Made by a program: the position numbers and the translations under genes. A stretch of 64,000 nucleotides of DNA, taken from Baylisascaris procyonis. Its lineage: Eukaryota; Nematoda; Chromadorea; Rhabditida; Ascarididae. The stretch covers positions 248,001 through 312,000 of the forward strand of contig JAZARR010000296.1 of the NCBI GenBank assembly GCA_037389465.1, given 5' to 3'. Numbering within the stretch: position 1 is the first letter of the stretch; the number at the start of each line of letters is the position of its first letter. The notes under the pieces are model-generated. The model was given only the letters and a program-made list of their open reading frames with translations. It did not search any database and was not told where the DNA came from. Positions 43,865 to 56,211 of this stretch are shown here, in pieces.

Positions 43865-46258
43865 ATGGACGAGGTTAGTGATCAAGAATTTTTAACGGCT
43901 CCGGAATCGGATAACCAGCACAAATCATACAGTTGTAACTTAGTCGGCACTATTGCAGAACTCCGTGTCCTTGAATACAATCATCACATTATCGTTTGGT
44001 ATATTGGAAGCGGTTGAACACGCAGTATAACGGCATAGAAAAAACAACCAAAAAAACATGCTTCATATTCGGTACCAAGCAAATCTCATCGATTTTCATA
44101 ACGTTGGTTATCCGCATCCTCACTTTTTATTGTCATACAAGTCATCACCAATATTTGCCACCAACCTCGTATAAAAAAACATCAATCGCTCTAAGAAATC
44201 AACCTAAGTGCACCTCGAAATACCCGATTTGCGAAACACCAAATCAGCCTAAATGGGCCTCGAAATACCGGACGTGTAAGACACTTCAGTTCCTTGCAAA
44301 AACTAGTTCTAATATGTAAATGCAGGTGATAACAAATGATATCAACATTGCAAGCACATACCATAATATAATAGCGATAGCAGTCTTATGTTTTCAATAA
44401 GTGAAAGCAGTTAAATTTGATGTAAAAGGAAAATTCACCATCGATAAAACGACTCATAAAAATTTTTCAATATTTTCGCATTTGGGAAAAAGAAAAGAAA
44501 ATTGTAGGAATTTTCTTGGCCAAGAATCGTAACAATTCGTCGCGTAGGGCGATTAATTGACGTCATATTTAAAAGGCATTCTTATTGTTTGTCACTAATT
44601 TTACTGCTGTTTTAAATTCGTTTATTATTGCAGTAAAATTATAGTGCATAAAATTGGAAAATTCTCTAGAATTCATACCAATATATGCCTCGAATAAATC
44701 AACAAAACTTAATAAATCATAAAAGTAGAAAACAACGATTTTTCTTATGCTTATCACTAAATTAAAAACCCTTAGAAATTTTTGCATTAATTCTGTCGAA
44801 TTATCACTTGATCCGTTCAAAAATGTAATTCTTTTTTTTTTTCTATGATACAATGGTTGTAATCGTTAAGTAGAAAGCCAACAAAGGTTTTATGAAATCT
44901 AAAACCATGAATATTGTCTAAATTTCTAAAAAAGGAAACGGAAGATTATAGCACCGATCGCTTTCTTCCGCTTACATGACACTGCTATCCAATATCAGAT
45001 TCGTTATCTACAGTAATATGGCGTTTAAAGCCCCTTCAAAGTTATCAGGAAGTAGTAATATATCATTAAGTGGAAAGCATTTTAATCCATTATAGTGGAA
45101 GTAAGATATCAGAGAACAAATGGATACTAGATATTTAGAGAAAGACCAGCGAAAAGGTTCTTTAGGCATATCTGAGATCGTTAGCCGAAATTTTCAATGA
45201 AGATGACGAGAATAAATATGAAATTAGGCATATCATTGAGGCATGCAAATTTAATTGCTAATGCACTAAATTCAATAGCAATTATCATTGATAGTTCAGA
45301 AATATCAACAAATCCATTCCACTCGTTGATAGTATTATTTTCTAAAGGAAGTAAAAAATTTTCTTCATAGGATAGACTCTTAGAACTTTTTTGTAAGTAA
45401 ATATAGACATCCTTTTTGTTTGTTATTTTGCACTAATTATGAACTTTATAAAGTAAGACATTTCAGCTGTTATGTTCGTGATAAAATTTTGCCTCATACA
45501 ACTGAAAATGGAACGATATCTTACAGTAATTTTGTGCCAAAAATGAATGTTTTTTTTCTTTTATTATTGCTTTTCGTACGAAGCTACAATAGATCCAATT
45601 CGAATTGAAAGAATATTGACCCGTTATGTTACATTTCAAGCCATTTTTTTGCGTACAAAAATAATCATTAATTTTTTATCGAGTAAAGAATGTCTTAGTC
45701 AATAAGTTGTCTCAAGAAACAGTGAGATGTAGGCGAACAATGGGGAAGGGCGGAGAGGGAAGGGAGGAGGAAGCGGGAGGAGGAAACGCTTTCGGCAAGC
45801 GCCAGGATCGCCGATAGGAAATATAAAAATGCCGTAGCTAGATTTCAGTAAAATTTTCGAATTTTTTTTTTTTAATATCTTTTGATTTCTTTTCTTTCTT
45901 TTTCATAATCCGAACTGTATGCTTTGTAAAAAAGTGATTAATATAAGATCTGCTTGGGTATATTTTATTGAAGTGCATTTGGCCTATGTAACATTCCCTG
46001 CAAAATGCCTCTCTAAACCTTCACTCATTCCATTCAGTCCTCTGCTCACTTCACCGATTGCCCAACCCACTCGTGTTGCTTTCAATGGAATTTAGAATGC
46101 GCTCGACTACAACTTCCTACCGTCATGCAAATGCAGCTCCTAAACAAACAGAAACATTAAATACTGCACTAATTAGCGAGATAGTGCAGCGAACAAATGA
46201 TAGCATATCACGATATCACAAACATGCTTATAAATTGAGGCAACATGAAAATTGCCTT
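43865..46258 (+). CDS. Putative multi-exon gene, product not recognised, 3' end open
   Basis: I do not recognise the protein. Exon 43865-43998 starts at an ATG (MDEVSDQEFLTAPESDNQHK) with a stop shortly upstream and ends at a GTATAT donor after EYNHHIIV. Exon 45467-45525 follows TTTCAG and reads CYVRDKILPHTTENGTISY. Exon 46038-46258 follows CATTCAG, contains HRLPNPLVLLSMEFRMRSTT and ISEIVQRTNDSISRYHKHAY, and ends at a GTTTCA donor. Both junctions keep phase (split codons TGC and ATC), and the codon makeup is unlike the surrounding AT-rich DNA. The next exon was not found. The open stretch near 49.6 kb could be its 3' end. Without homology the exon calls could each be chance ORFs. Confidence 0.4.
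44197..44286 (+). repeat. Two 45-bp tandem units
   Basis: Copies begin at 44,197 and 44,242. In one open frame they read NQPKCTSKYPICETP and NQPKWASKYRTCKTL. This is an intron of the putative 43.9 kb gene or a separate short ORF (43,996-44,319). Confidence 0.8.
45742..45764 (+). other. G-quadruplex-type motif
   Basis: Four runs of three or more G with loops of two to six bases, in a purine-rich stretch that goes on to about 45,785. Confidence 0.55.
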
Positions 46259-49200
46259 GTTTCAACTTTTCACCTTTTCACTGTCTTCATCGAGCACTCA
46301 TTACAGTCTTTATTACAGACAGACGTCTGTCAACAATAGGTGCAACTGCAAAATTTAATGGCACACCTATTGTTATGGATATTTTTTTTCTGTAATCATG
46401 AAAGAATTTCAGCACTACCTTGTAATCGGAATCAACCTCTCCTCTGTATTCGTCCTATCTCATTTTTTATACCTTTGATAATGCTTTCTACTTTTCTATG
46501 AAAGTAGATGAAACTTGAGCGTGTAAATATTACCACTAAGCATGTAAAATTTGAGGTCATTTTATTGCTTTATATTTTCCTAACTGTATTTTTTTCTTTT
46601 ACTCTTTTTTTTTCTCCATTTTATACGAAGATTTTATTATGAGAACATAAAGATGCAATAACCAGAGCATCGCTAAATATTTTAAAAGTATTTAATTAAT
46701 ATTGCTTCATTTGTCGACAATTAATGGAATTTCTTGCTTATTTTTCATCGACTCCCATATTGAAGCATTAATAATGGCACCATAGGAGAAATGTATGAGC
46801 CAAAAACATAAAAATACGCTCGTGACAGATGGCTGATTCATGGACCTCATTCATTTCCCATTCAACATCTGGCACACGGAAATTTCCAAAAGTGATGCAA
46901 GACCCTTTGAAAATCTGATACCTATAAAGGAAATATATAACCGAGAAGGGCATAATTAAGTTTCATATCAAATTTCATGTGAATCCACTATTCTGAGGGA
47001 TATTTATCTATTTTTTTCATGTTATTTTTTTCAAGGCAACGATTATTTCTTTTTGTATGGGAGTATTTTACTCGATAAAGTGAGCACGATATGTAATGTC
47101 GAAAGTTTTGCATATCAATATGCAATGATGCAATGCAAAGCCGAATGATGCAAAGTCGAAAGATATGCAATGCAAATCTCGAAACGTAGAAAGTGAAGTG
47201 AAGAATTTGACTTATGAGTGCTAAAATTAATTGAGGGGCGAACTAAAAGTGCAATTGTCATGCAGAGATAAAAATAGAAATGTCAAAAGTAGGCATTTCA
47301 AAGTTAAGTGCCAAATTGGGGGCGATTTGCAAGTGAAATACTTGACTGAGGCAAAATGACGCATACCGTATACGCATTGCATGAAGCTAATAGCCGTATA
47401 TATGCTGCAAAACAACGTCTTAGTATTCGTCTCAATGCAATGACGTCAAAGCAGCTTTAAAATCCGCTTTTGCACATTGTCGACAGCCGACTGCCAATAT
47501 CCCATTGAACATTGCCAAACAACGCTTACTCATTAAGATGACGTCAAAGCAACTTTGTTTGCTTCGGGCTTTTACATTAATGGCAGCCGAATACTGACAT
47601 GTTGAGCAGTTAACTGGCAGTCAGCACAAAAAAAAGGAAACCGAAGCAAACACTCGCGTACTAATAGGCTTCTGCTAGAATTGCTCTGCATTCTACAGTC
47701 TCATTCTCACAGCCTATTTTAGGCGTTTTCTTAGCTCTCAATTTTGACGTTAGTATTTGTGAAATATGCAAATATTAGGGATTAGTTGAGAAAATTTTTG
47801 ACTTATATATGAGACTGACTGAGATAATGCAATTGCATTCATTAGCAAATGATACCGTTGCGAAAAACTATTTTCACCTTTCTTATTAGTAAAATTTGAT
47901 AGTGAATAAATTTACATTTTTGTTTAATATTCTAATTTGTTTTTTATACATCACTTTGGATGTTTATGTGCTTTATTAACGTTGATGTTACAATATGAGG
48001 CGACTATTAAATTTGCATTTAATGGAAATATTACAATTACTTTTAGCACTTCTTAGACACGTGTACCGTATTCCTTTAAGAGCAATTCCCTTGATGCTGC
48101 TGCCTTAAAAACATTAGACCTCGATTTGTCTGTATGACTATCTATCTTTCTGTCTCCTTGTCCTTCCATATGGTTGCTTATAATAGCCTCAAGAAATCTT
48201 GGAGAGTGTTGAAATTCACCTTCATGCATTCATTGTTGTTTCATTAGGTAATTTCTCTCACGATTTTATCGTCATGCGAAATAAAATTTCCCACGGGGGG
48301 ATGAAATTTCCCGCATTTTTGCTACCAATGTTCTCCTACGTCAGCAACTTGACTCTAAATGTGGTAATAAGTTACATTGAGTTAATCTTCACGAATGCTC
48401 AGTAAAACCTTATCGATTTCATCGACGAGCGAATGCAACTATCAACTATTCCGCTTCAAATCGTTATCAATTGCAAGGCAACGATTATGTTGATCGGCTA
48501 ATCGATGTCAATAATCTTTTTGTTCCTCGAACAAACGTCTCAGCGTTTTTGAATGCAAAAAGCATTTACCCACTCTGGCATCTTCATGTATTTCACTAGT
48601 AGTTAATTCTCGATATTAAGTAACTGCATCGAATTGACGATTTTTGATGTTGTCATAACGCTTTTCTACTCTTGCAATATCTTTTCGTGCAAGCAGAAGA
48701 AATTTGATGCTAACCTCAGATGCCAAATAAGAGGAAAGTTTCAGAGAATGGGAATAGTGAGGAATGGGGAGGAGTGTACACCGTCTAGCGATGAATTCCT
48801 TTAACGCTGAATTTAGCATTAATAAAGGCGCAGAGTTTTTTTTTTTTACTTCGAAATTTGAAGTATTATTGAGCAATATCTTGTTTTGCTTTATTCATCG
48901 GTTGAAGTATCACGATTACATCTCCCTCGCATCGATTTATTCGATATGTTTATATCTCCGTTTATAGTTTCTAGAGACCGCTTGATCGAAGAAATTTATT
49001 TTCTCACATCGCCTTAAGATCATTTATTTGCTATTAATCTATAGCATTGAATTGCGCCAGTAGCAAATGCAAAAAAATTTTCTGAAAAAGAATTATTCCA
49101 TTGATAAAATTCTAGCTAATAATGCACTGTTGTTGAAGCAGTCTATATTGAAGCTATTCTGAGAGTGTTTCTTTTCTATTGCGCCTTTGTAACAATACGT

Positions 49201-49502
49201 TTGCAATGCACGTTAAGCATTGACGCAATCTTTGTTTTATGCGTGCCGACGCATTCGCTTTGTGGTGAAGTTCGAATTGCGAAGCTGATGCTAAAGTTGT
49301 AGGGTTTGCTGTATATGATTCATACTATAGGCTGATTTCCAACTTGGGCGACTAAAATTAGGGGTTTGCATGAGCAGTAGGTTCAGTAGAAGTATAAATG
49401 TTGTCTACTTGAAAAAAAAATATATATATATATATTTATTTATTTATTGGCATTAGGCTTCTCCACTTATTCAAAACAAAGAAGCGGAAATATTAGGTCT
49501 GC
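46259..49502. other. Intergenic or intronic, no firm gene
   Basis: A 34-codon ORF starting MTHTVYALHEANSRIYAAKQ ends in the repeated block at 47.4 kb. No acceptor in phase was found for it. The rest is AT-rich. Confidence 0.45.
47405..47600. repeat. Two diverged copies of a ~98 bp unit carrying TGACGTCA
   Basis: Both copies share ACAACG, a TGACGTCAAAGCA(G/A)CTTT core (palindromes at 47,441 and 47,539) and a distal ACATT(A/G)(A/T)(C/G)G(A/G)CAGCCGA. Confidence 0.7.
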
Positions 49503-49800
49503 TTATGTTAATTTTATTTTATTTGCATTAGATGGAAAATGCCTCAAGAAAAATTGAAGAATTGAAGCTGCCCAGAGTGAGGTTACTATGACTGGAAAGA
49601 ATAAAAGATATGGGAAGGGGATTGAAAAGAAATAGATGTCGCTGACATCTTTATTGGTATGGAGGGCAATACGCTCCATTTGTGCAAATTCGCCGCCGAA
49701 CAGAAGGAGAAAGCCGATTTCGCATGCCACATTTGATGTCTTTTTTTTTGCGTGTGCGTCAGATGTGTTCTGAGTTTATGAAGCGATTAGTGCAGTGTTG
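49503..49800. other. Coding-like block open in several frames
   Basis: G+C rises around 49,620-49,735. On the plus strand one frame gives IDVADIFIGMEGNTLHLCKF and then AAEQKEKADFACHI-stop. Another plus frame from ATG 49,636 is open about 50 codons. On the minus strand a frame to the stop at 49,503 reads ACEIGFLLLFGGEFAQMERI and ends in two hydrophobic stretches next to AATAAA-like sequence. At most one can be real. The plus frame could be the end of the 43.9 kb gene, and the minus frame could belong with the exon at 51.1 kb. Confidence 0.3.
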
Positions 49801-51123
49801 AGTAATATGTTTGAAAGGCAAGTCTCTATCATTTGACCATGATTTCAATCGCCTTTTGAAGTTGTAGTAGGAATGATAATCAACGATAAAAAGATTTTTT
49901 TGACGGGAAAACAAGAGGGATATGACGTTGAAGAACGAAGGAGTTGGAAGGAAATACAGAAAATGCTAACCCTAAATCTACACGAATATCATTGGAAATA
50001 CTAATGTAGAATTCAGTAGACAATTGTTCGCAACATTTTATTCTATTTCAATTACAAAAAAGTTTATTCATTCCTTATATTTTGTTCTTTTTTGATGATT
50101 AATAATTTTGGTGGGCACAAACCTCTAATCGAGAATATAAAGTGAATTTTTATATTATCTAAACTTAAAGAAATATTTACAATTGAGAAAAGCGTTGAAA
50201 ATACGAAAGCATTGTCTCATTAAATATAACTCCAATGGATTACCAACTATAAATTGCTATTATTCGATAATTTCACAACGATAATTTCCAATTTATAACT
50301 ACCGAGAAATTTTCTATATCTTTTATAGTCATATTTTTTTGCATAAATTCTATCGATTTTATCAATATTTTGTTGTTATTTATAGTCGAATCGACATTAA
50401 AGAGAACATTATTGACATTTTTAAAAGAAATAGCGAACTAATTTCACATTCATATCAACTTCAAATGGTATTGATACTACGCAATAAATAATACATATGT
50501 TTACATATATGGTTGAGTACACCCATTTGCGCTTAGTGTATGGATGGGGAAAGCCAAGAATGCTGCAACCCACATTAAATATAGTTGTTTTGTTCGTTTT
50601 CTTATCGTTTCGTTTTCAAAATTTTCCCCCAAAATCTGCTATCAATTTTACGTCATTGTTCTATTCATCTTTGAGAATCTTATATGCTGCTGATATCTCA
50701 ATATCTGACAATTGTCGGCATTATTTATATAAAATCCCAAGTGATGATGACTATCAATTCATCAAAAATTATTTCTTTCGTTTTCGATTTTCCGACCGTA
50801 TTAATTTTGTGTTGAATTTGGAAAACCTCTTTTCGTAGTTTCAGGCAAATATTACATCACCATTCCCTTGGTCATACTGGAAAAAAAAACATAAAAGCAA
50901 TTTTTTGTCTAGTGATGTACATCGCACCATTCTATGATATGAATGGTCTAAATAAAATAGCATTCTTTGACATATCTCACGTTTTATTTATATTGCTCTT
51001 TATAGTTAACGCTAACAATATGAGAGGTAAAATTATTTTAAACGAATCGGGCTCATTGAACCGGAAAAAAGACTGGGAGGAGTTCGAAAAAACAACTGAC
51101 TATTGACTACGATGCTGACTTAC

Positions 51124-51175
51124 CTGCCGTTTCTCTAACATAATTCCCAAAGACTAGTTGATTGTTCGAATTCAT
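51124..51175 (-). CDS. Putative first coding exon on the minus strand
   Basis: ATG at 51,175 gives MNSNNQLVFGNYVRETA and then the consensus donor CAG|GTAAGT. No second exon in phase (one leftover base) was identified between here and 49.5 kb. It lies head to head with the secreted-protein gene on the plus strand, 70 bp away. Confidence 0.3.
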
Positions 51176-51245
51176 TGATACGATTGTTGCTGACGTTGTA
51201 ATTGAGAATCGAAATATTCAACAATTTCACAATGATATATTATAG

Positions 51246-52902
51246 ATGATTATTCAAACGTTATTACTCGGCGCATTGATTGCAAATTCATTTCCGTTGC
51301 CACTCGTCGATCAAAAGGTTATTGAATTTCTTTTTTTATTCTATATATTCCATCTTACATATCTTCATAGCATCTATTAGAAATGGACTGTTAGTATGTG
51401 GTTATAAAACCTAAATAAACCTTAAATGTCTATATCGCACTATTACGAGCGGGTCTGCATGGTACACGGTATATATCCGTCACCAGTGGAACAAATTGCA
51501 TAGTTTACATTAGTGGAGCTTCGGATAGATCCACTAAAGTTATAGGTTCTCTTAAATTTACGAGCGATTACGTTCGATATAGGGGGTTTCTTTTTTCAGA
51601 AAAAAGTTTTTTTTTTTTATAATGGAAGAGTTTTGCTTTTTAAACCTTTTAATATAATTATATATGAAGTTTTATTGAAAGATTAAGTGAAAACTTCTCA
51701 TAAATTGAACACATAAAAAATGATAGAAGCTCTCGAAGCAAAAAAAAAGAGATCGATAGTATTCATGGCCTAAATATATTTATTCGAGATGATAAATGGA
51801 ATAAAATTCCTCGAAGAAATTTTTGGAATATCATATTCGACAATAATTTACTATATTTCTCTCGATATGATACATCCGGTTCGACACTCACTTACTATAT
51901 TTTATTAAATTTCTCCTTAAATTTTAAATTAGCCATTGGTTGTAAAGTTGATATGCGTATAGCTGACCGAGAGCAACATAGTTTATTTATTTAGATATTA
52001 CTGAAGGAAATTAGTGCTTCGATAAAATGGTGAAAGTTTCATTTAAGAGACGCATTCTTTGGTAAATTAGATTTTAAGATCGAATCGGGCATATACAGCG
52101 ATCTGAAGATTTCAACAGTTCACTGGCTTTAATTTGGCCTTCATCCCTTAAAAAATACTCCTATTTTACATTATTTATGCTGCGACTCTACCATATATAG
52201 TATGGGTCAAACGCTGCCTAGAACTCTTTGCCTGCAGCTATACTGAACAACTCTTGCAACTTAACCTGAATCTATTCAAATCTGTCGAAGTGCAGCTCAC
52301 TGAGTTTCAGTTTGATTTTAAAATCAACGACGAACAAGTCATTGAATTTTTTTTATACTTTAGGATGTAATGCTAATTTGCAGTATTCGAGACAATCCCT
52401 CCCCCCCCGGACATCAACCAGTAACACTGGAATGTTTTTTAAAACTGGAATATTGACATAGTTTCCAGTTCAATGCAAAAATTCACCCTTTGGTTTGCTT
52501 CTCTTTCAAGTCTAATTAGAGCACTAACATGAAGTTACGAAATCACATTTTTAAATATTCGATGCGCACAAGAGACAGACACCTAAAAGCGTGAGGCATT
52601 GACCTCAGTTGATATTGTAACCGTTGTTGGCGTAATTGTCTGCTTTTATTATCGTGTTCCGGAAATATTGGAATGTGAAAACGCGCCATTTTGCTTATTA
52701 CAGATCTTTGCAGATGGATTCGCTGTCGCTGTCCCCGCTTGAACCTCACATCGCTGAGATCGACAAGCGTGATACCGAACATGCGATCTTCCTGAGCCCA
52801 CCAGATTCTATTGCTTACCTCATGGAATTGCCTCGTACTGACCGTAAAAATTTCCAGAAGGAAATTGTTGAAGAGCTTCGCGCAATGCTTACACCCGAAT
52901 AG
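51246..52902 (+). CDS. Putative small secreted protein, 2 exons, 86 aa
   Basis: Exon 1 (51246-51317) encodes MIIQTLLLGALIANSFPLPL then VDQK, a typical signal peptide. Exon 2 (52714-52902, after TTTGCAG) encodes 62 residues to the stop, starting MDSLSLSPLEPHIAEIDKRD, with FLSPPDSIAYLMELPRTDRK and an acidic amphipathic end EEIVEELRAMLTPE-like in character (sequence there: EIVEELRAMLTPE). The junction is phase 0. Exon 2 has clearly richer codon use than its flanks. One Lys-Arg pair (IDKR) follows the propeptide-like region, so processing is possible. No cysteines. I know of no family. Secreted by prediction only. Confidence 0.6.
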
Positions 52903-55820
52903 TGATCTATCAACGGGGCTGTTCGACGTTTATTGCTTACTTGCCTTGTGTTGATAATATGGGTGTTTCAGACCGGTTCAATGCATTTTTTTATTATCCC
53001 CCCCCCCCCACTCCCGCTTCATTCCTTGGATTCATTCACATTTACATAATTGCAAATATACAGTTAAATAAGATCAAACATTTTCATCATATCAAAATCT
53101 ATGAGGGTGTAAATATGATCATAAGAAAAACGAGAAAATATCAGAGGTTGCATGATTATCATTATTAAAAGTTTACGAGTGAAACGTACCAATCAGACGT
53201 ATCTTCATCGTTGTGAATAAAATTTCGTTTGTATTTATAAAGAATTCATATGTTCATAATATTGGTGACAAAATACGCATAAAAATTTTAACATTTGAAT
53301 AAAATTGATTGTAATCTCATCTATATGTCATTTATTTATTTAAATGTTATATAAAAAGTAATTTAAACATATTTTGATATGCGATTTTCTAAGTACGTTT
53401 CATAAACGATAAAAGTAATAACGTTGACACACAAATATGATATGCAATGAATGAATATAATCACACGCATTTCATAGTAGCATATGTGGAATTCATATGG
53501 ATACATATTACGGATACGACGTATTCCAGATTTCATAGCCTTTGGGAAGCTACAGCTTCAGCCAACGAAATTTATACGAAGAGCGATTATTGCCGCAAAA
53601 TAAAGATTTCCTTTCGATGAGGTGATGATATGCCCGATAGTACTAACGATGGTAGAACTTTTTGAAGACTCTTATGCTAAACTTCAAAATTTGATGAATT
53701 GTGAAAGTTGTTGCAATAATATTGCGCTCATTGCGATAACACTGCAAAACGTTTAATGATTTCGTCGGAGTTGTTGACAAATTTTATAGTCAATTCACTC
53801 CTAAATTTTATTATTTATTCTTTTACATATTAATTTATTTACTTGTTTTTTTATTTCAATGTCGAATTCCTACGTAGAATGCATATGCGATTTCTACTGC
53901 ATTCGTTTAGCGGAACTTTTGTGCATCCATGACATTGGCGCATCATCGATACCTTCTCATGCTCGTTCGATACTCGTAGTTCGTGTAATTTTTATTGAGA
54001 GCACAATACTGATTATTGTGAAACTGAAAAATGGAATTGCATTTGAGATTTCGAAATGGAAATTGAAGTTTTGTGTAAAAAAAAATTTTCAACATTAACG
54101 TTAAAATTTGTTAACGCCGAAGAAAGCATTAAAGAAAATTGATGCAGTTATCGCTCGAAGCAGGTTCGGTAAATACGCTATTTGAAATTTTTTTTTTCGA
54201 TTTTCTAAATTTTTTTTTCTCCTTCATAGACAGCGGCATTTTTAATGATGTTTGTAGAAACGAGTTTAGCGCATCACGATTTTCTTTCCACAATAATTTA
54301 AGCAATCCACCAAATGATCTTAGTTTAAAAATTTTCTAATCTTATTGTTGCATTTTTTTTTTCAGCAGGTCAGCTTGTATCGCTATTGCTGCACACTAAT
54401 TTTTCATGATGTCCTGTCCATATCATTAATCAAATTCAAGAATTAACGAGCAACTTAGATTGTTCTAAAAGCGTACTCCTTGATAAGTAATAAATCACCT
54501 CTTATTATTGAGTTCAGCTGTTTTCCAATGTACTTTTTTTTGTTCAATATTTTCAATGTTGATAGAAGATTTATGTCTTTGCAATATCCATTTAAAAAAA
54601 AAAAAAGACATATGGATCGAAAATTTGCAAAGATAATTTGCATATAATGTTGCTAAATTTTTCAGTGATTATTGCGCATCATCGAAATTCGCATGCGAAT
54701 TCCAGGAATTTAGCAATTGCTATGATTGTTCATGTTATCTTCTTTGCTTATCCTAATATAGTCAAAAACAATTCCTAGCCAACTAGTCGGCAAACTGTGG
54801 TAACATTCTCATTACAGAATCTCTGATCGTTAATATAGTGCTACTTTGAATTCTTGTGTATAGCATCGTAAGTTCCATATACTATATGAAAAACCTCGAA
54901 TAAGCATTAAAATACATATGCAATTAGCTGCATAATTGTTAAATAAAATATGGAGATTAGAGAGGAACTCAATTATTTGCATTGCTGATTTTGGTAGATT
55001 TATTTTTAAGGTCTCAGTAGGTGGTCATTGTGACGAATCAGGTGGTCAACTGCCGGTATCGAATTTGGTGGATGAAGCAATTCAACTTTTTATTTATTTA
55101 AGAGCATTTATGTAGCTCGTTTTATACCCAGTGTAAAAATATAGTTTTTGTGCTTTTGTCAGCATTCTGTAAACAAAATCTAAAGAATCTATAAGGAAGA
55201 TAGATCTTCAAAAGACAATAGTAATGGAAAACGAACATATTTATAGGCTAAAGTTAAAATTTTGGGGAAAGAGGAAGAGCCGATTAAAAATATAGATAAG
55301 ATAATTTTAAAATTAGACAAGAATCGAGTTTGCTACATTTTCCAAACGTGAATATTTGAAATAAAAAATTTTTTTTTAAAATAGAAATCAATTCTCCAGA
55401 ACAGTGCTTCTACATTTAGTAATACAGTGTTATTATGCAGCTAAAACTTTCACATCTTAGCTCTTACGCTTTGATGAATTTCTGCGTAGGGAATTTATTC
55501 ACTTAACTAAATTTTTTCATTTGTTTTGAATAGTTTTGCAGCTACGCTAGATTATATCTGCGCGTATATGTATGCGTCTATCTGTTCGATAGGTTAAACT
55601 TGGCAGTAAGTAAATCTCAAGCTACAAATTTGGTTGTAGAGTAATTTATCTATCACTAGATGACCACTTAGACGATATTACATTCCACATTGATCTATCA
55701 CCCTCAGAAAGAGCAATATGCATTAAAAACGACAAAAAATTTTGCATAGATTATACACCTGTCGGATCAGAGAAAAAAACAAATTTTTGTGAAATTTAAG
55801 ATTGGTTCGGATCAAATACG
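52903..55820. other. AT-rich intergenic stretch
   Basis: Contains a C-run at about 53,000 and a candidate poly(A) signal for the gene at left. No exon could be supported. Short ORFs such as 53,859-54,098 show no recognisable features. Confidence 0.5.
53216..53221 (+). terminator. Candidate poly(A) signal of the 51.2 kb gene
   Basis: AATAAA 314 nt after the stop of the putative secreted protein. Confidence 0.4.
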
Positions 55821-56211
55821 ATGAAATCATTTTGCTTATTTTGCTGTTTGATGATAAGTCGCGAAAATACTTCGTCAGGTAAGCGAATGCAAAAGCATAT
55901 AATGTGCTATTTTCTTTAGTTAGCTTTCCTACTTGTTGTCACTAATTGCTTCAATTGTCTTTGTTATTTCTCTCCATATTTGTGTCGTTTCAATCTTCCC
56001 TCTCTTCCTCTTCATCATTTTGGACTTTCTACCATTCTAATTGTGGAAGCACGGGTAGATGAAGATATTACGGCAATTGATTCTTGATTCAAATATTCAA
56101 ATATTTCTTTTAGATGTCATCAAATACAGCAAAAGACTCATCAAAATACTGCAACTCGAAAATTCTGCTGTAGCCTCAATACTAAAAAAGCAAAATAACA
56201 CTGATTCTTGA
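55821..56211 (+). CDS. Putative secreted cationic peptide, 2 exons, 51 aa
   Basis: Exon 1 (55821-55878) starts with ATG and encodes MKSFCLFCCLMISRENTSS, a short signal-peptide-like leader, ending at the strong donor CAG|GTAAGC. Exon 2 (56114-56211) follows TTCTTTTAG and restores the frame (split GAT codon). It reads VIKYSKRLIKILQLENSAVA and then SILKKQNNTDS-stop. The predicted mature part is helical and basic, like many secreted invertebrate peptides (neuropeptide or antimicrobial), but there is no diagnostic motif and no family is recognised. The intron is 235 bp. Short exons can arise by chance in AT-rich DNA. Confidence 0.4.

Noticed and set aside
50497..50838. 113-codon plus-strand ORF
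   Set aside because: AT-rich composition, Phe/Ile/Asn-heavy, without splice borders or motif. Likely chance.
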